This document shows positions 53,924 through 63,558 of a stretch of DNA of 64,000 nucleotides, piece after piece. The notes below the pieces were generated by a model, which was given only the letters and a program-made list of their open reading frames with translations, was not told where the DNA came from and did no database searches. Both the position numbers and the translations under genes were made by a program. The stretch's first letter is position 1. Every line of letters begins with the position of its first letter. The stretch is from Actinomadura_E scrupuli (GTDB taxonomy: Bacteria; Actinomycetota; Actinomycetes; Streptosporangiales; Streptosporangiaceae), in the NCBI RefSeq assembly GCF_050971785.1, contig NZ_JBPCCU010000012.1:1-64000 (forward strand), written 5' to 3'.

Positions 53924-55324
53924 ATGGAAGATGAGTGGTCCAGATTGGGGCTGGACCTCCACCTGCGGCTCGGCCCCGCACACGGCCTGCGGACCGGTCT
54001 GGAACACGCGCTGCGCGACGCCGTACGAGGCGGTCAGCTGTCGCCGGGCACACCGTTGCCCTCCTCGCGGACGCTCGCCCGGGATCTGGGCGTCGCACGG
54101 GGCACCGTCACGCAGGCCTACGACCAGCTCGTCGCCGAGGGATACCTGACATCCCGGCCGCGGTCGGGTATCCGGGTGGCCGATCAACCGGCCGCACCGG
54201 CGACCGAGATCGCGCAGTCGCCGCACAGCTCGTTGCCACCCGTGCCGGAGGCGGATCTGAGACCGGGCCTCCCGGATCTGTCGACCTTCCCCCGGCGGGA
54301 ATGGCTCGCGGCGACCCGGCAGGTTCTGCAGGCCACCCCCCACACCACGTTCGGCTACGGCGACCCCGCCGGAGACGCCGAGCTCAGACAGGCGCTGGCG
54401 GAGTACCTCGGCCGGGTCCGCGGCGTGGTGACCACCGCGGAGCGCATCATCGTGTGCGCCGGCTACACCCATGCCCTCCGGCTCGTCTGCCAGGCACTTC
54501 GCCGGCAGGGGGCGTCCTCGATCGCCTTCGAGGACCCTTTCCTGCCCGACTATCCCGCTCTCGCCGAGGAGACCGGGCTCCGGGTGACCCGCATCCCCGT
54601 GGACTCCGACGGGCTGGTCGTCGACCGCCTCACCGGAGAGAACGCCGTTGCCGTCACCCCTGCCCACCAGTTCCCGCTCGGCGTCACCCTGAGCCCCGCC
54701 CGCCGGGCACAGCTGCTGGCGTGGGCCCGCACGACGGGGGCGTACGTGCTGGAGGACGACTACGACGGCGAGTTCCGCTACGACCGCCAGCCCGTCGGTG
54801 CGCTGCAGGGCCTGGCCCCCGACCGCGTCATCTACGCCGGAACCACCAGCAAGACCATCGCCCCCGGCCTGCGCGTCGCCTGGATCGTCGTGCCCGCCGC
54901 CCTCGTCGCGCCGCTACGGGCGTCCATGCGCTGGGACGAGGCTTACGTCAGCGTCATCGACCAGCTCGTGCTCGCTCGGCTCATCCGCACCGGTGAACTC
55001 GACCGGCATCTGCGCCGCTGCCGAACCCGCTACCGTCGCCGGCGAGACCGCCTCGGCGACGCCGTGTCCCGGCATCTGCCGCACGGGCATCTGTCCGGGA
55101 TCGCCGCAGGCCTGCACGCCGTCCTCCAGCTTCCCGGCACCGGCGTTCCGGAGGCCCGTATCCTCGGCCGCCTGGCCGAGTGCGGGGTCGCCGTCGAGGG
55201 CATCGCCGCCTTCTACGACCGGCCGGAGGACGCTCCGCTCGGCATCGCCATCGGCTATGCCACCCCACCGGAACACGCCTACGGCAACGCCCTCGACGCA
55301 CTGATCAATGCGCTCCGGACGTGA
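53924..55324 (+). CDS. MocR family regulator (GntR-HTH plus aminotransferase domain)
   Basis: 466 residues. GntR winged HTH at 22-88 (GQLSPGTPLPSSRTLARDLG, then VARGTVTQAYDQLVAEGYL) and a fold-type I aminotransferase domain with PLP Lys310 in GTTSKTIAPGLR. In PdxR-like members PLP binding controls DNA binding; others use different amino ligands. No pdxST genes are adjacent. The start codon abuts the operator, suggesting a leaderless or very short leader transcript. Confidence 0.92.
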   Translation: MEDEWSRLGLDLHLRLGPAHGLRTGLEHALRDAVRGGQLSPGTPLPSSRTLARDLGVARGTVTQAYDQLVAEGYLTSRPRSGIRVADQPAAPATEIAQSPHSSLPPVPEADLRPGLPDLSTFPRREWLAATRQVLQATPHTTFGYGDPAGDAELRQALAEYLGRVRGVVTTAERIIVCAGYTHALRLVCQALRRQGASSIAFEDPFLPDYPALAEETGLRVTRIPVDSDGLVVDRLTGENAVAVTPAHQFPLGVTLSPARRAQLLAWARTTGAYVLEDDYDGEFRYDRQPVGALQGLAPDRVIYAGTTSKTIAPGLRVAWIVVPAALVAPLRASMRWDEAYVSVIDQLVLARLIRTGELDRHLRRCRTRYRRRRDRLGDAVSRHLPHGHLSGIAAGLHAVLQLPGTGVPEARILGRLAECGVAVEGIAAFYDRPEDAPLGIAIGYATPPEHAYGNALDALINALRT

Positions 55325-55463
55325 CGGCAGACCGATCGGGAGGACGGCACGCGCCGATGCGCGGTGCTCACCCCGTCCGCGGCGATCCCATGGAATCCAG
55401 AGGGCACTGACGGCAGGCACTCACCACCTCGGTCACCGACGGACGCTGCCTGCCGGAATGAGG

Positions 55464-56051
55464 TCAACGGTCGTCAGTGTCCGCCGCCACCGTCCACGGA
55501 TGGTAAGTGTCGACCCGGGCGCCGGAGGGGAACGTCCGGGTGGCGGTCATCTTCCACGGCGCCTTCTTGGTCGTCTCGGGAAACAGCCGAAGGCCGGAAC
55601 CGATGGTCACGGGGAAGATCATCAGCCGCAGCTCATCGACCAGGTCGTTGTCCAGGAGGGTGTGGACCAGAGTCTTGCTGCCGGCGACGAGGATGGGGCC
55701 GCCGTCCTGCGCCTTCAGCTCGGTCACCGCCTTGACCACGTCGCCCGGCAGCACCGTGGTGTTGTTCCAGGCGGGATCGGTCAGGGTGCTGGACACCACG
55801 ACCTTGGGCATGCCGTTCATCCTGTCGGCGAACTCGCCCGTATAGCCCGGCCAGGCCTCGGCGAAGCTCTCGTAGGTCACCCGTCCGATGAGCAGGATCT
55901 CGGCGGAGAGCACCTCCTGCAGCTTGTACTCGATCTGCTCGGACTCCTCGTAGTCGATGACCCAGCCGGTGTGCGGATGGCCGGCCTCACCGCCCGGGGC
56001 CTCCATCACACCGTCCAGGGTCACGTACTCGGAAACGATCAGCGTCCTCAT
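55464..56051 (-). CDS. Dihydrofolate reductase/RibD C-terminal family protein
   Basis: 195 residues: MRTLIVSEYVTLDGVMEAPG, LLIGRVTYESFAEAWPG, KVVVSSTLTDPAWNNT and MIFPVTIGSGLRLFPE. This is the RibD C-terminal-like DHFR fold that binds NADPH. In actinomycetes it is usually of unknown substrate. Divergent from the VOC gene. Confidence 0.88.
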   Translation of the reverse strand: MRTLIVSEYVTLDGVMEAPGGEAGHPHTGWVIDYEESEQIEYKLQEVLSAEILLIGRVTYESFAEAWPGYTGEFADRMNGMPKVVVSSTLTDPAWNNTTVLPGDVVKAVTELKAQDGGPILVAGSKTLVHTLLDNDLVDELRLMIFPVTIGSGLRLFPETTKKAPWKMTATRTFPSGARVDTYHPWTVAADTDDR

Positions 56052-56275
56052 ACCAGTGCCTCCACGTGGAACTCGAGCCGCGTTTGCCGGCTCCTTCTAC
56101 CTCCACGACACTCAGGAACCGCCGAAATCGACAGCGGCGCGGAACCGTCTTCGGGGACCTTGCCGCAAGCGGACGAAAGATCTTCATCTCTGACCGATGA
56201 GTCTCCACACGGGTCGACGTTGTACGTCTCAGAACAGCGGTGACCCCCACCTGAACATGCCAAGGAGATCGCATC

Positions 56276-56692
56276 GTGGACTACAAGCTCGAACTCATTG
56301 TGGTGCCCGTCTCGGACGTGGATCGCGCCAAGGCCTTCTACCTGGAGCAGACCGACTTCCACCTCGACGTCGACCACCGCGCCGGCGAGGACTTCCGCGT
56401 CGTACAGCTGACCCCGCCCGGCTCGGCGTGCTCGATCGCCCTCATGCGCAACACCGAGGCCGCCGGCACCCTCCAGGGACTGCACCTCATCGTCTCCGAC
56501 ATCGACGCCGCACGCGCCGAGCTCGCCGAACGCGGCACCGACGTCGGCGAGCCCTTCCACTTCGGCCCGGCCGGTCAGACACCCGGCCCGGACCCCGAGC
56601 GGCGCAGCTACGGCACGTTCCTGTCCTTCAGCGACCCGGACGGCAACGGCTGGCTCGTCCAGGAGGTCAAGCCGGCGGACCCCGACGCCTGA
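56276..56692 (+). CDS. Single-domain VOC/glyoxalase-like protein
   Basis: 138 residues from a GTG with AAGGAG 9 nt upstream. VOC fold: LELIVVPVSDVDRAKAFYLE and FLSFSDPDGNGWLVQEV. Family members are glyoxalases, dioxygenases or binding proteins. No diagnostic ligand set, and function is open. Confidence 0.85.
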   Translation: MDYKLELIVVPVSDVDRAKAFYLEQTDFHLDVDHRAGEDFRVVQLTPPGSACSIALMRNTEAAGTLQGLHLIVSDIDAARAELAERGTDVGEPFHFGPAGQTPGPDPERRSYGTFLSFSDPDGNGWLVQEVKPADPDA

Positions 56693-56819
56693 CCGGCCCC
56701 TCGACGTTGCCTGTCGGGTTATCCCCCTGATCATCTGACCGGGTGGCCTGATCGCGGCGGAGCAGCCGTCCTTAGAACCTTGGAGCGTTTGGTTCCCCTC
56801 CGAGAAAAAGGACGGTCCG

Positions 56820-57542
56820 ATGCGGACAACGTCGATCGCACTCACCACCGGTATCGCGTCAGCGGCCGTGCTGCTGTGGCCCACCATGGCCCGCGCGCAG
56901 CCCCCCGCCGCCGCTGACGCGATGCCCACCTTCGACTACCGGGACTGCCCGCCGATCCCCGCGGGCCTCGACCGGGCAAAATGGCGGTGCGAGGTGCACG
57001 TGGCCTCCGGCACCGTCAAGATCGGCAAGGCGGCCACGACGCCGTTCACCATCACCGCCATGACCCACGCGGAAGGCCCGCTGCCCGACGGCACCTCGGG
57101 CCAGATCTTCAGCGGCCTGCACGGGCGGACGACCCGGGTGCCCGGCGGCCTGCTCGGCCTCCCCCTGGGCATCCGACCCGAATCCGCGGGAAGCGCCGAC
57201 CTGCTGACCCCCGGCGGCCTCATCGATTTGAAGTTCCGCCTGGTCAGTCCCCTGCTCGGCGGCCGGTGCACGCTGGGGTCGAATGCGGAGCCGATCAAGA
57301 TCGGGCTCTCCCTGGTGCCGGGCAGCGCGGTGTGGGTCTCGCAGGACCCGCCGATCCGCAGGATGGACGGCACCGACACCACCTTCACCGTTCCCAGGGC
57401 CTCGGGCTGCGGCCCGGCCGCCCGGCTCCTCGACCGCCGCTTCGGCCTGCCCTCACCGTCCGGCGCCAACAGCCTGGCCATCCGGGTCCACTACTCCTAC
57501 AAGACCTACGACACCCTCCCGGCCTCTGAGATCGCCGGGTAG
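56820..57542 (+). CDS. Secreted protein of unknown function
   Basis: 240 residues with a signal peptide (1-27, cleavage near ARA/QPP). The mature part is beta-rich with four to five Cys (RDCPPIP, WRCEVHV, GGRCTLG, SGCGPAA) likely forming disulfides. No family recognised. AAAAAGGA lies before the ATG. It stands alone. Confidence 0.7.
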   Translation: MRTTSIALTTGIASAAVLLWPTMARAQPPAAADAMPTFDYRDCPPIPAGLDRAKWRCEVHVASGTVKIGKAATTPFTITAMTHAEGPLPDGTSGQIFSGLHGRTTRVPGGLLGLPLGIRPESAGSADLLTPGGLIDLKFRLVSPLLGGRCTLGSNAEPIKIGLSLVPGSAVWVSQDPPIRRMDGTDTTFTVPRASGCGPAARLLDRRFGLPSPSGANSLAIRVHYSYKTYDTLPASEIAG

Positions 57543-57892
57543 CCGGATGACTGCGCTGCCTCGGTGAGTACGTGGTCGCTTCGGCAAACGGTCTCGCCGA
57601 GGGCTCGCGACGTCGAGACCCGAAGCCTAGGGAAGCGGCCGCGAGAAAGGGCAGAGCATTTGTCCGCATATGTCGCTAGTAGTAGAGCAGGTATTCCAAA
57701 ATTGGTGGCGGAGCCTGCGAGACTGTCCCAAACTGACTGCTGAACAGCTGACGTATGAGCGTGATCAGTTCCATAAAAGGCGATGGGGAGCGGCCCGTGA
57801 TGGGCGGCTCCCCGGCCTAAGTTCGCTCCTCACCATAGGTCATGCCCCGCCGGCAGGCAATCAAATCGCGGGAAGCAGTTGGAGGATCCAGC
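57543..57892. other. Intergenic, weak ORF only
   Basis: An open frame from 57670 starts MSLVVEQVFQNWWRSLRDCP but runs into the start of the next gene without a domain. The 57690-57780 stretch is A+T-richer than its surroundings and probably holds the promoter of the next gene. No RNA gene seen. Confidence 0.35.
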
Positions 57893-59494
57893 GTGGCACG
57901 GTACGGGGAGCTCTTACGAGCCCGGGTCTGTGAACTGCTGGAACCCTGGCAGCCCTGGCATCGCCGGCTCTGGGATCTCGGAACGGTCCTCGCACTACAT
58001 GAGGCCGTGGAGGCCGCCGACTGGGTCGGCAGGCGTGTCCTGTCCGCCGCAGCGACCTCATGGTATTCCCAGGAATCCCTATTGCCACGTCTCGGCGCGG
58101 ATATGGCCATCGGAGATGGGCTGGTGCGCCGTCAATTGCATGAGATCTGCCGACGCCCGGTGAAGCCGGGTACCCGCGAACAGCGCACATTGAGCCTGCT
58201 GGCCGATGTGGTCGCCGAGGGATACCTTTCACGCTGGCAAGCGCTCATCGTCAAAGGACGTGAGCCGCACATGGAACGCGCCGCGCGATGTGTCGCCGCC
58301 CATATGCTCGATCAGGGCCTCCATCCCGCTCACCTGCGACGAGAGATCAAGTCACGGCTCGGCGGCGCCGGCAGCGTTGAGGATCTGCTCGGGCTGTTCA
58401 TCGAGATGGAGGCTGAGGGCGAGCGGGAGTTCTCTGGGTTCGTGCTTCTCCAGGGCAAGGTGCCCGCCGCGGACGTCGCCTCGAAATCAGCGCGCTGGCT
58501 GTCGAAGGAGACCGTCAGCGCTCTCTTGGCGACGGACTTTCCTCAGCACACCTCCATCAGGAACAGCGGCGGGCTGTCCTTCCGGGTCCGTGCCCGAGAC
58601 CCTTACTCCGCAGCACTCGAGATGACCGAAGTCTTCGATCGGTTACGCAACCGCGTTCGCTATCTGCGGGGCTCCCGGGACCTGATCGCACACCCGAAGC
58701 TGTTCATCACGGGAGTGGCCGAGCCCCAGGACTTCGAGCGAGGTGACCAGGCTGTGAGCATCCGTGCGCTGGAGAAGGCAGGTGTGCTTTTCGATGCGCC
58801 TGTCGCCGAAGCCGACGGGTTCAGGATCGATGACGCGCTCGAACTGGCCGCGCCGCTGACCGGAAGCTCGCCGAGCACCGCCGTCGCAGGCGCATGGGCA
58901 TCGCTGGAGTCCCTGCTCTTCTGCGACACCGATGAGGCGGATCGGGACGAGGGCCGGGCCGTTGCAGCGGATCGCGCCGCGGCACTCGTCGCGGCGGGAT
59001 GGCCGCGTGCGGAACTGACCGCGCTCAGCTATCGAAAGGAGGTGCTGTCCGCCGACACGAGGCTCTGCCTGGAACTGGCATCGGTCGGGGACGAGAATCG
59101 GGATCGAGTCCGAATCCTGGTCCGGTGGCTCAATTCAGGTGTGCCACTACCCCAGATCGCGCCACCTGACCTGGCCGCGCTCCGCCGTATGAGCGAGTTG
59201 GTGGAACACCCGTACAGGACTCTGGGACGGGTGAACGGCTACCTCCGAGGTGCGTTGCGGCGCCTTTATCGTCAACGCAACATCGTGCTCCACGGAGGGT
59301 CGACCAGGTCGGTGGCGCTGCGCGCATCTCTGCGTACGGCCGGGCCTCTCGTTGGTGCGGCGCTCGACCGTATCGCCCACGGTTACACGGCCACCGAGAT
59401 CAGCCCACTCGATCTCGCGACGAGGGCACAACTGGCTCTCAGGATCGTCGAGGACCCCGACGGCTGGCCTCTGCACGAACTGCTGGGCACCTGA
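57893..59494 (+). CDS. Large protein with two HEPN-type R-x4-H motifs
   Basis: 533 residues from a GTG at 57893 with GGAGG 7 nt upstream (an earlier ATG at 57842 has no site). All-helical in appearance. Two R-x4-H motifs, RDLIAH (262-267) and RNIVLH (462-467), each with a polar residue after Arg as in HEPN ribonucleases. The second lies in the Apea/RiboL-PSP-like setting LRGALRRLYRQRNIVLHGGS. No other named domain. HEPN RNases act in abortive infection and toxin-antitoxin systems. Catalysis is inferred, not shown. Confidence 0.65.
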   Translation: MARYGELLRARVCELLEPWQPWHRRLWDLGTVLALHEAVEAADWVGRRVLSAAATSWYSQESLLPRLGADMAIGDGLVRRQLHEICRRPVKPGTREQRTLSLLADVVAEGYLSRWQALIVKGREPHMERAARCVAAHMLDQGLHPAHLRREIKSRLGGAGSVEDLLGLFIEMEAEGEREFSGFVLLQGKVPAADVASKSARWLSKETVSALLATDFPQHTSIRNSGGLSFRVRARDPYSAALEMTEVFDRLRNRVRYLRGSRDLIAHPKLFITGVAEPQDFERGDQAVSIRALEKAGVLFDAPVAEADGFRIDDALELAAPLTGSSPSTAVAGAWASLESLLFCDTDEADRDEGRAVAADRAAALVAAGWPRAELTALSYRKEVLSADTRLCLELASVGDENRDRVRILVRWLNSGVPLPQIAPPDLAALRRMSELVEHPYRTLGRVNGYLRGALRRLYRQRNIVLHGGSTRSVALRASLRTAGPLVGAALDRIAHGYTATEISPLDLATRAQLALRIVEDPDGWPLHELLGT

Positions 59495-59656
59495 TCCCGG
59501 ATACCCACCGCTCGACTCGATGAAGTGTCCACCTGAAGCGGGGCCGGCGCCTCGGGGTGCGGTGGCGCACAGGGACACGGCCGATCGGCTGCTGCCCGGG
59601 CCGCGGTTCCGCCGCCATGCGCTGTGGCGCTACACGCGGACCAAGCGCTGAGGCGA

Positions 59657-60274
59657 TCAGCTTCCGTCGCGCAGTTGGGCCAGGCGGGCCGGCAGAAGGC
59701 CGATCCGGTCGAAGGTCACCGGGCAGCCGGGACCGGTGGGCGACTGCGCCTCGAAGCCGACCTCGACCGTGGCTGCGGTGTCGAGGTCGAAGTAGCGGAC
59801 CAGCCGCCAGAAACGGCCGTCGTCGGCCGAGGCGTGGAAGGCGTAGGCCCGGCCGAGGCGGGAGACGCGCAGGAGGATCTCGTCTCCGTCGGCGGTGAAG
59901 GCGTTCGCGTCGTCGGAGACGCCGCGGGTGACGACGGTGACCACCATGGGCGTGTGCTGGGGTGAGTACTCGAAGCAGAGCTTGGCCCAGTGCCGGTCGT
60001 CGGCGTACAGCAGGAGCACACCGGCGTCGTAGTCATGGCCGAAGCCGACCCGGACCCGGGCGCTCAGCTGAAAGTCGCCCTCGACGGGGGCGACCAGGCG
60101 CGGGGCCTTGACGGTGCTCGTGCCGTCGGCCGGGTCGACGAACATGTCGGTGCCCGGCCCTGCCGTCACCGTCAAGGCTCCGGAGACCTCGTCGAAGACC
60201 CAGCCGGCCGGCTCCCCGGCCGGGCGCAAGGGAACGGGCAGACCTGGCACCACCACGAATCCGGTCACGGCCAC
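59657..60274 (-). CDS. DUF1349 (concanavalin-like) protein
   Basis: 205 residues: WVFDEVSGALTVTAGPGTDM, FGHDYDAGVLLLYADDRHWA and a long run of strands ending VTFDRIGLLP. This is the DUF1349 beta-sandwich family, related to carbohydrate-binding folds and cytoplasmic regulators. Function unknown. Convergent with the HEPN-like gene. Confidence 0.85.
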   Translation of the reverse strand: MAVTGFVVVPGLPVPLRPAGEPAGWVFDEVSGALTVTAGPGTDMFVDPADGTSTVKAPRLVAPVEGDFQLSARVRVGFGHDYDAGVLLLYADDRHWAKLCFEYSPQHTPMVVTVVTRGVSDDANAFTADGDEILLRVSRLGRAYAFHASADDGRFWRLVRYFDLDTAATVEVGFEAQSPTGPGCPVTFDRIGLLPARLAQLRDGS

Positions 60275-60491
60275 GAACGTACTGATCTCTCCCGACAGCC
60301 GCCAGTGCCCGGTCGTGAAGATCCAGAACCCCCGGGACGCCGGGAGCGGTTCAGCACGGGTCCGATCCGCCAGGGGTGGCGCAGCCGCACGTCACCATAT
60401 AGTTTTGTAATGCAACTCACTCTGGTAGGGGGCGGGCGGCGCCGTATCACCGACGAGTGACCGAGGTCGCTCGGGGAGCCGGGAGATCCGA

Positions 60492-62795
60492 ATGGCGATG
60501 TCAGGGCAGCGGACCACCACGGGTGACTGGCGGTCGAGCGCCTGCATCCTGTGCGAGTGCAACTGCGGAGTCGAGATCCTGATCGGCGAGAACGGCCGGT
60601 CGTTCGACCGGGTCCGCGGGGACAGGCTCCACCCCTCGTCACAGGGGTACACCTGCAACAAGGCCCTGCGCCTCGACCACTACCAGAACGGCCGGACCGG
60701 CCGGATCACCCGGCCGCTGCGGCGCCGCCCGGACGGCACGTTCGAGGAGATCGACTGGGACACCGCGATCAGCGAGATCGCCGAACGCTTCAAGGGGATC
60801 CAGCAGGCGTACGGCGGAGAGTCGATCTTCTACTACGGCGGTGGTGGTCAGGGCAACCATCTGGGCGGGGCCTACTCGTCCGCCACGCTGGCGGCGTTCG
60901 GGGCGCGCTACCGCTCGAGCGCGCTGGCCCAGGAAAAGACGGGCGATTTCTGGGTGAGCGCCCGGATGCTCGGAGCGGCGCACCGGGCCGACATCGAGCA
61001 CTGCGAGGTCGCGGTGTTCGTCGGCAAGAACCCGTACCAGTCGCACGGCTTCCCGCGGGCACGCTCGGTCCTCAAGGAGATCGCCAAGGATCCCGCCCGG
61101 TCCATGATCGTGATCGATCCGGTACACACCGAGAGCGCCGAGCTCGCCGACTTCCATCTGCAGGTACGGCCCGGCACGGACATCTATCTGCTCACCGCGC
61201 TGGCGGCGGTCCTGGTCCAGGAGGACCTGATCGCCACCGAATGGCTGACCGAGCACGCCGACGGGCTGGAGGCCGTACGGGCCGTCCTGGGCGGTGTGCC
61301 GGTCGACCGCTACTGCGAGGTCTCCGGGGTGCCGGAGGACCTGGTGCGGGCCGCCGCCCGCAGGATCGCCGGCGCCTCCTCCGTCGCGGTCCTGGAGGAC
61401 CTCGGCGTGCAGATGAACAAGGACTCGACGCTGGTCAGCTACGTGGAGAAGCTGGTCTGGCTGCTCACCGGCAACCTGGGCAAGCGCGGGGCACAGTACG
61501 TCTTCTCCAGCCTGGTGCCCATCGCCCGGGACCGCGGGCTGCCGTCCGAGCAGGTCCGCAGGAGCCCGGTCGTCAAGGCCCCCATCATCAGCGGCCTGGT
61601 GCCCTGCAACGTCATCGCGGACGAGATCCTCACCGACCATCCCGCTCGTTACCGGGCCATGCTCGTCGAGAGCGGCAACCCCGCGCACTCGGTCGCCGAC
61701 TCGGCCCGGATGCGCGAGGCCCTCCGGTCCCTGGAACTGGTCGTGGTCATCGACGTGGCGATGACCGAGACCGCCCGCCTCGCCGACTACGTGCTGCCGG
61801 CACCCACCCAGTACGAGAAGTACGAGGCGACCTTCTTCAACTTCGAGTTCCCACGCAACGTCTTCCACCTGCGCCACCCGGTCCTGGCGGCGCCGGACGG
61901 CGTCATGCCCGAGCCGGAGATCCACGCCCGCCTGGTCGAGGCCGCCGGAGCGCTCGGCGAAGCCGACTACGCCCCGCTCCGGGAGGCGGCGGCGCAGGGC
62001 CGTGCGCAGTTCGCCAAGGCCTTCCAGGAGACGGTCGCAGCCGAGCCTCGTCTCGCCAGGCTGGTCTCGGTGCTGCTGTACCGCACGCTCGGCCCGACCC
62101 TGCCCGGCGATGCCGCGGCCGCGGCCGTACTCTGGGCCGCCGCCCACCGGTGCGCCTTCGAGAACCCCGCCGGGGTGGCACGCGCCGGCCACGGTACGGG
62201 CCTGGAAGCCGGTGATCGCCTGTTCGACGCGATCCTCGCCGGACCGCACGGCGTGGTCATCACCGATGACGAGCAGGACGAGACGTGGACCCGGCTGAAG
62301 GGCCGCAGGATCCAGCTGGACCTCGCCGAGCTCCTCGCACAGGTCGCGGCCGTCGCCGACCGGCCGCTCCCGGAGCCCGAGGGGGACTGGCCGTACGTGC
62401 TGTCCGCGGGCGAACGCCGGCCCTTCACCGCCAACACGATCCTGCGCGATCCCGCCTGGCGCAAGCGCGACCCCGGCGGCGCCCTCCACATGAGCACCGC
62501 GGACGCGGAACGGCTCGGCGTGACCGCCGGCGACCGGGTACGGCTGACCACCCGGCGTGGCAGCGCCGAGGTCACCGTCGAGCCCACCGACCGGATGCGC
62601 CCGGGCCATCTGTCCCTGCCGAACGGGCTGGGCCTGTCGGTCCCCGGCCCGGACGGCACGCCGGTCGTCACCGGCATCGCGCCCAACGAGCTCACCGCCG
62701 CCGAGGACCGCGACGAGTGGGCGGGCACCCCGTGGCACAAGCACGTCCCCGCCCGGCTCGAGGTCCTGGAGCCGGCGGTGGCCCCGGGACGATGA
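60492..62795 (+). CDS. Molybdopterin-dependent oxidoreductase (FdhF-like family)
   Basis: 767 residues. N-terminal [4Fe-4S] ligands Cys18, Cys21, Cys25 and Cys55 (ACILCECNCG, GYTCNK), the Mo-bis-MGD domain (ITRPLRRRPDGTFEEIDWD, SALAQEKTGDFWVS), and a C-terminal MoCo dinucleotide-binding domain (FTANTILRDPAWR, LTTRRGSAEVTV). At the site where formate dehydrogenases have Sec or Cys, the local sequence QEKTGDFW has neither, so the substrate may not be formate. No accessory FDH genes nearby. GGGAG lies 7 nt before the ATG. Confidence 0.87.
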   Translation: MAMSGQRTTTGDWRSSACILCECNCGVEILIGENGRSFDRVRGDRLHPSSQGYTCNKALRLDHYQNGRTGRITRPLRRRPDGTFEEIDWDTAISEIAERFKGIQQAYGGESIFYYGGGGQGNHLGGAYSSATLAAFGARYRSSALAQEKTGDFWVSARMLGAAHRADIEHCEVAVFVGKNPYQSHGFPRARSVLKEIAKDPARSMIVIDPVHTESAELADFHLQVRPGTDIYLLTALAAVLVQEDLIATEWLTEHADGLEAVRAVLGGVPVDRYCEVSGVPEDLVRAAARRIAGASSVAVLEDLGVQMNKDSTLVSYVEKLVWLLTGNLGKRGAQYVFSSLVPIARDRGLPSEQVRRSPVVKAPIISGLVPCNVIADEILTDHPARYRAMLVESGNPAHSVADSARMREALRSLELVVVIDVAMTETARLADYVLPAPTQYEKYEATFFNFEFPRNVFHLRHPVLAAPDGVMPEPEIHARLVEAAGALGEADYAPLREAAAQGRAQFAKAFQETVAAEPRLARLVSVLLYRTLGPTLPGDAAAAAVLWAAAHRCAFENPAGVARAGHGTGLEAGDRLFDAILAGPHGVVITDDEQDETWTRLKGRRIQLDLAELLAQVAAVADRPLPEPEGDWPYVLSAGERRPFTANTILRDPAWRKRDPGGALHMSTADAERLGVTAGDRVRLTTRRGSAEVTVEPTDRMRPGHLSLPNGLGLSVPGPDGTPVVTGIAPNELTAAEDRDEWAGTPWHKHVPARLEVLEPAVAPGR

Positions 62796-62817
62796 GCCGG
62801 GTCCGTACGCGGGCTCC

Positions 62818-63333
62818 TCACCCGGTGGCCGACCGGGCGGTGCGGGCCGGCGAGAGCCGCTGGTAGCCGAGGGCGGCGAGACCGAACGCCAGGCCCCCGA
62901 TCACGAAGAGCACGTCGGTCGCGCCGCCGGCGAACAACGCCCAGGCCGACGGATGCCCGGTCCCCATGACCTGTGCGGTCGTCAGCCCGGTGAGCCCCCG
63001 GGGCAGGATCCCGGTGGCGCGGCCCAGGCTGTCGGCCACGCCGATGAGCCCGCGTCCGCCGAGGAGCACGCACCCCGCCCACGCGGCGGAGACGAGCATC
63101 CAGCGCGGAATCCGGCGGCCCCACGGCCGGGCGAGGGCCACCGGCACCAGGATCCCGACGACGACCATGGTGAGGACGACCGCCGTGGACAGCTCCGCGA
63201 GGACACGCTCGGTCCCCTGGTGATCCGACGGCGTGGGGAACTCCAGGCCGGTGACGGCCCAGACGACATGCCAGGCGAGAAAGACCATCACCCACGTGAA
63301 CGCCGCGTAGGCGGTCCTTCGGTTGACGCGCAT
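62818..63333 (-). CDS. DUF3995-like membrane protein
   Basis: 171 residues from an ATG at 63333 (an ATG at 63444 would add a Pro/Arg-rich tail). Four transmembrane helices with MVFLAWHVVWAVTGLEFPTP near the start and a late ALFAGGATDVLFVIGGLAF. This fits DUF3995 proteins of unknown function. Convergent with the oxidoreductase. Confidence 0.75.
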   Translation of the reverse strand: MRVNRRTAYAAFTWVMVFLAWHVVWAVTGLEFPTPSDHQGTERVLAELSTAVVLTMVVVGILVPVALARPWGRRIPRWMLVSAAWAGCVLLGGRGLIGVADSLGRATGILPRGLTGLTTAQVMGTGHPSAWALFAGGATDVLFVIGGLAFGLAALGYQRLSPARTARSATG

Positions 63334-63558
63334 ACGGTCATCGGCGGTGCCGCCGCCCGCGCGCCACCTGAGCGGTGCCCGGCCGGCCCCTGCCGGGTGG
63401 GCGAACGATGGGGAGCGATCCCGGGAACTGTTCATGCCGACCACGATCGCCCGGACGGCGGCACCGCCGCCTCCCCTCGCCGGGCAGTCCGTACCCCCTG
63501 CCGGCGGGAGCCGGTCTCCTCCCCGGGAAGGAGCCCCGCCCTCCGGAACACCCGATGG

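Noticed and set aside
57690..57780. Insertion sequence end
   Set aside because: GAGACTGTCCCAAA resembles some IS256-family termini, but there is no matching inverted partner, target duplication or transposase.
60639..62744. Long minus-strand ORF of about 700 codons
   Set aside because: It lies opposite the molybdopterin oxidoreductase, has no ribosome site or domain, and is a high-G+C shadow of that gene.
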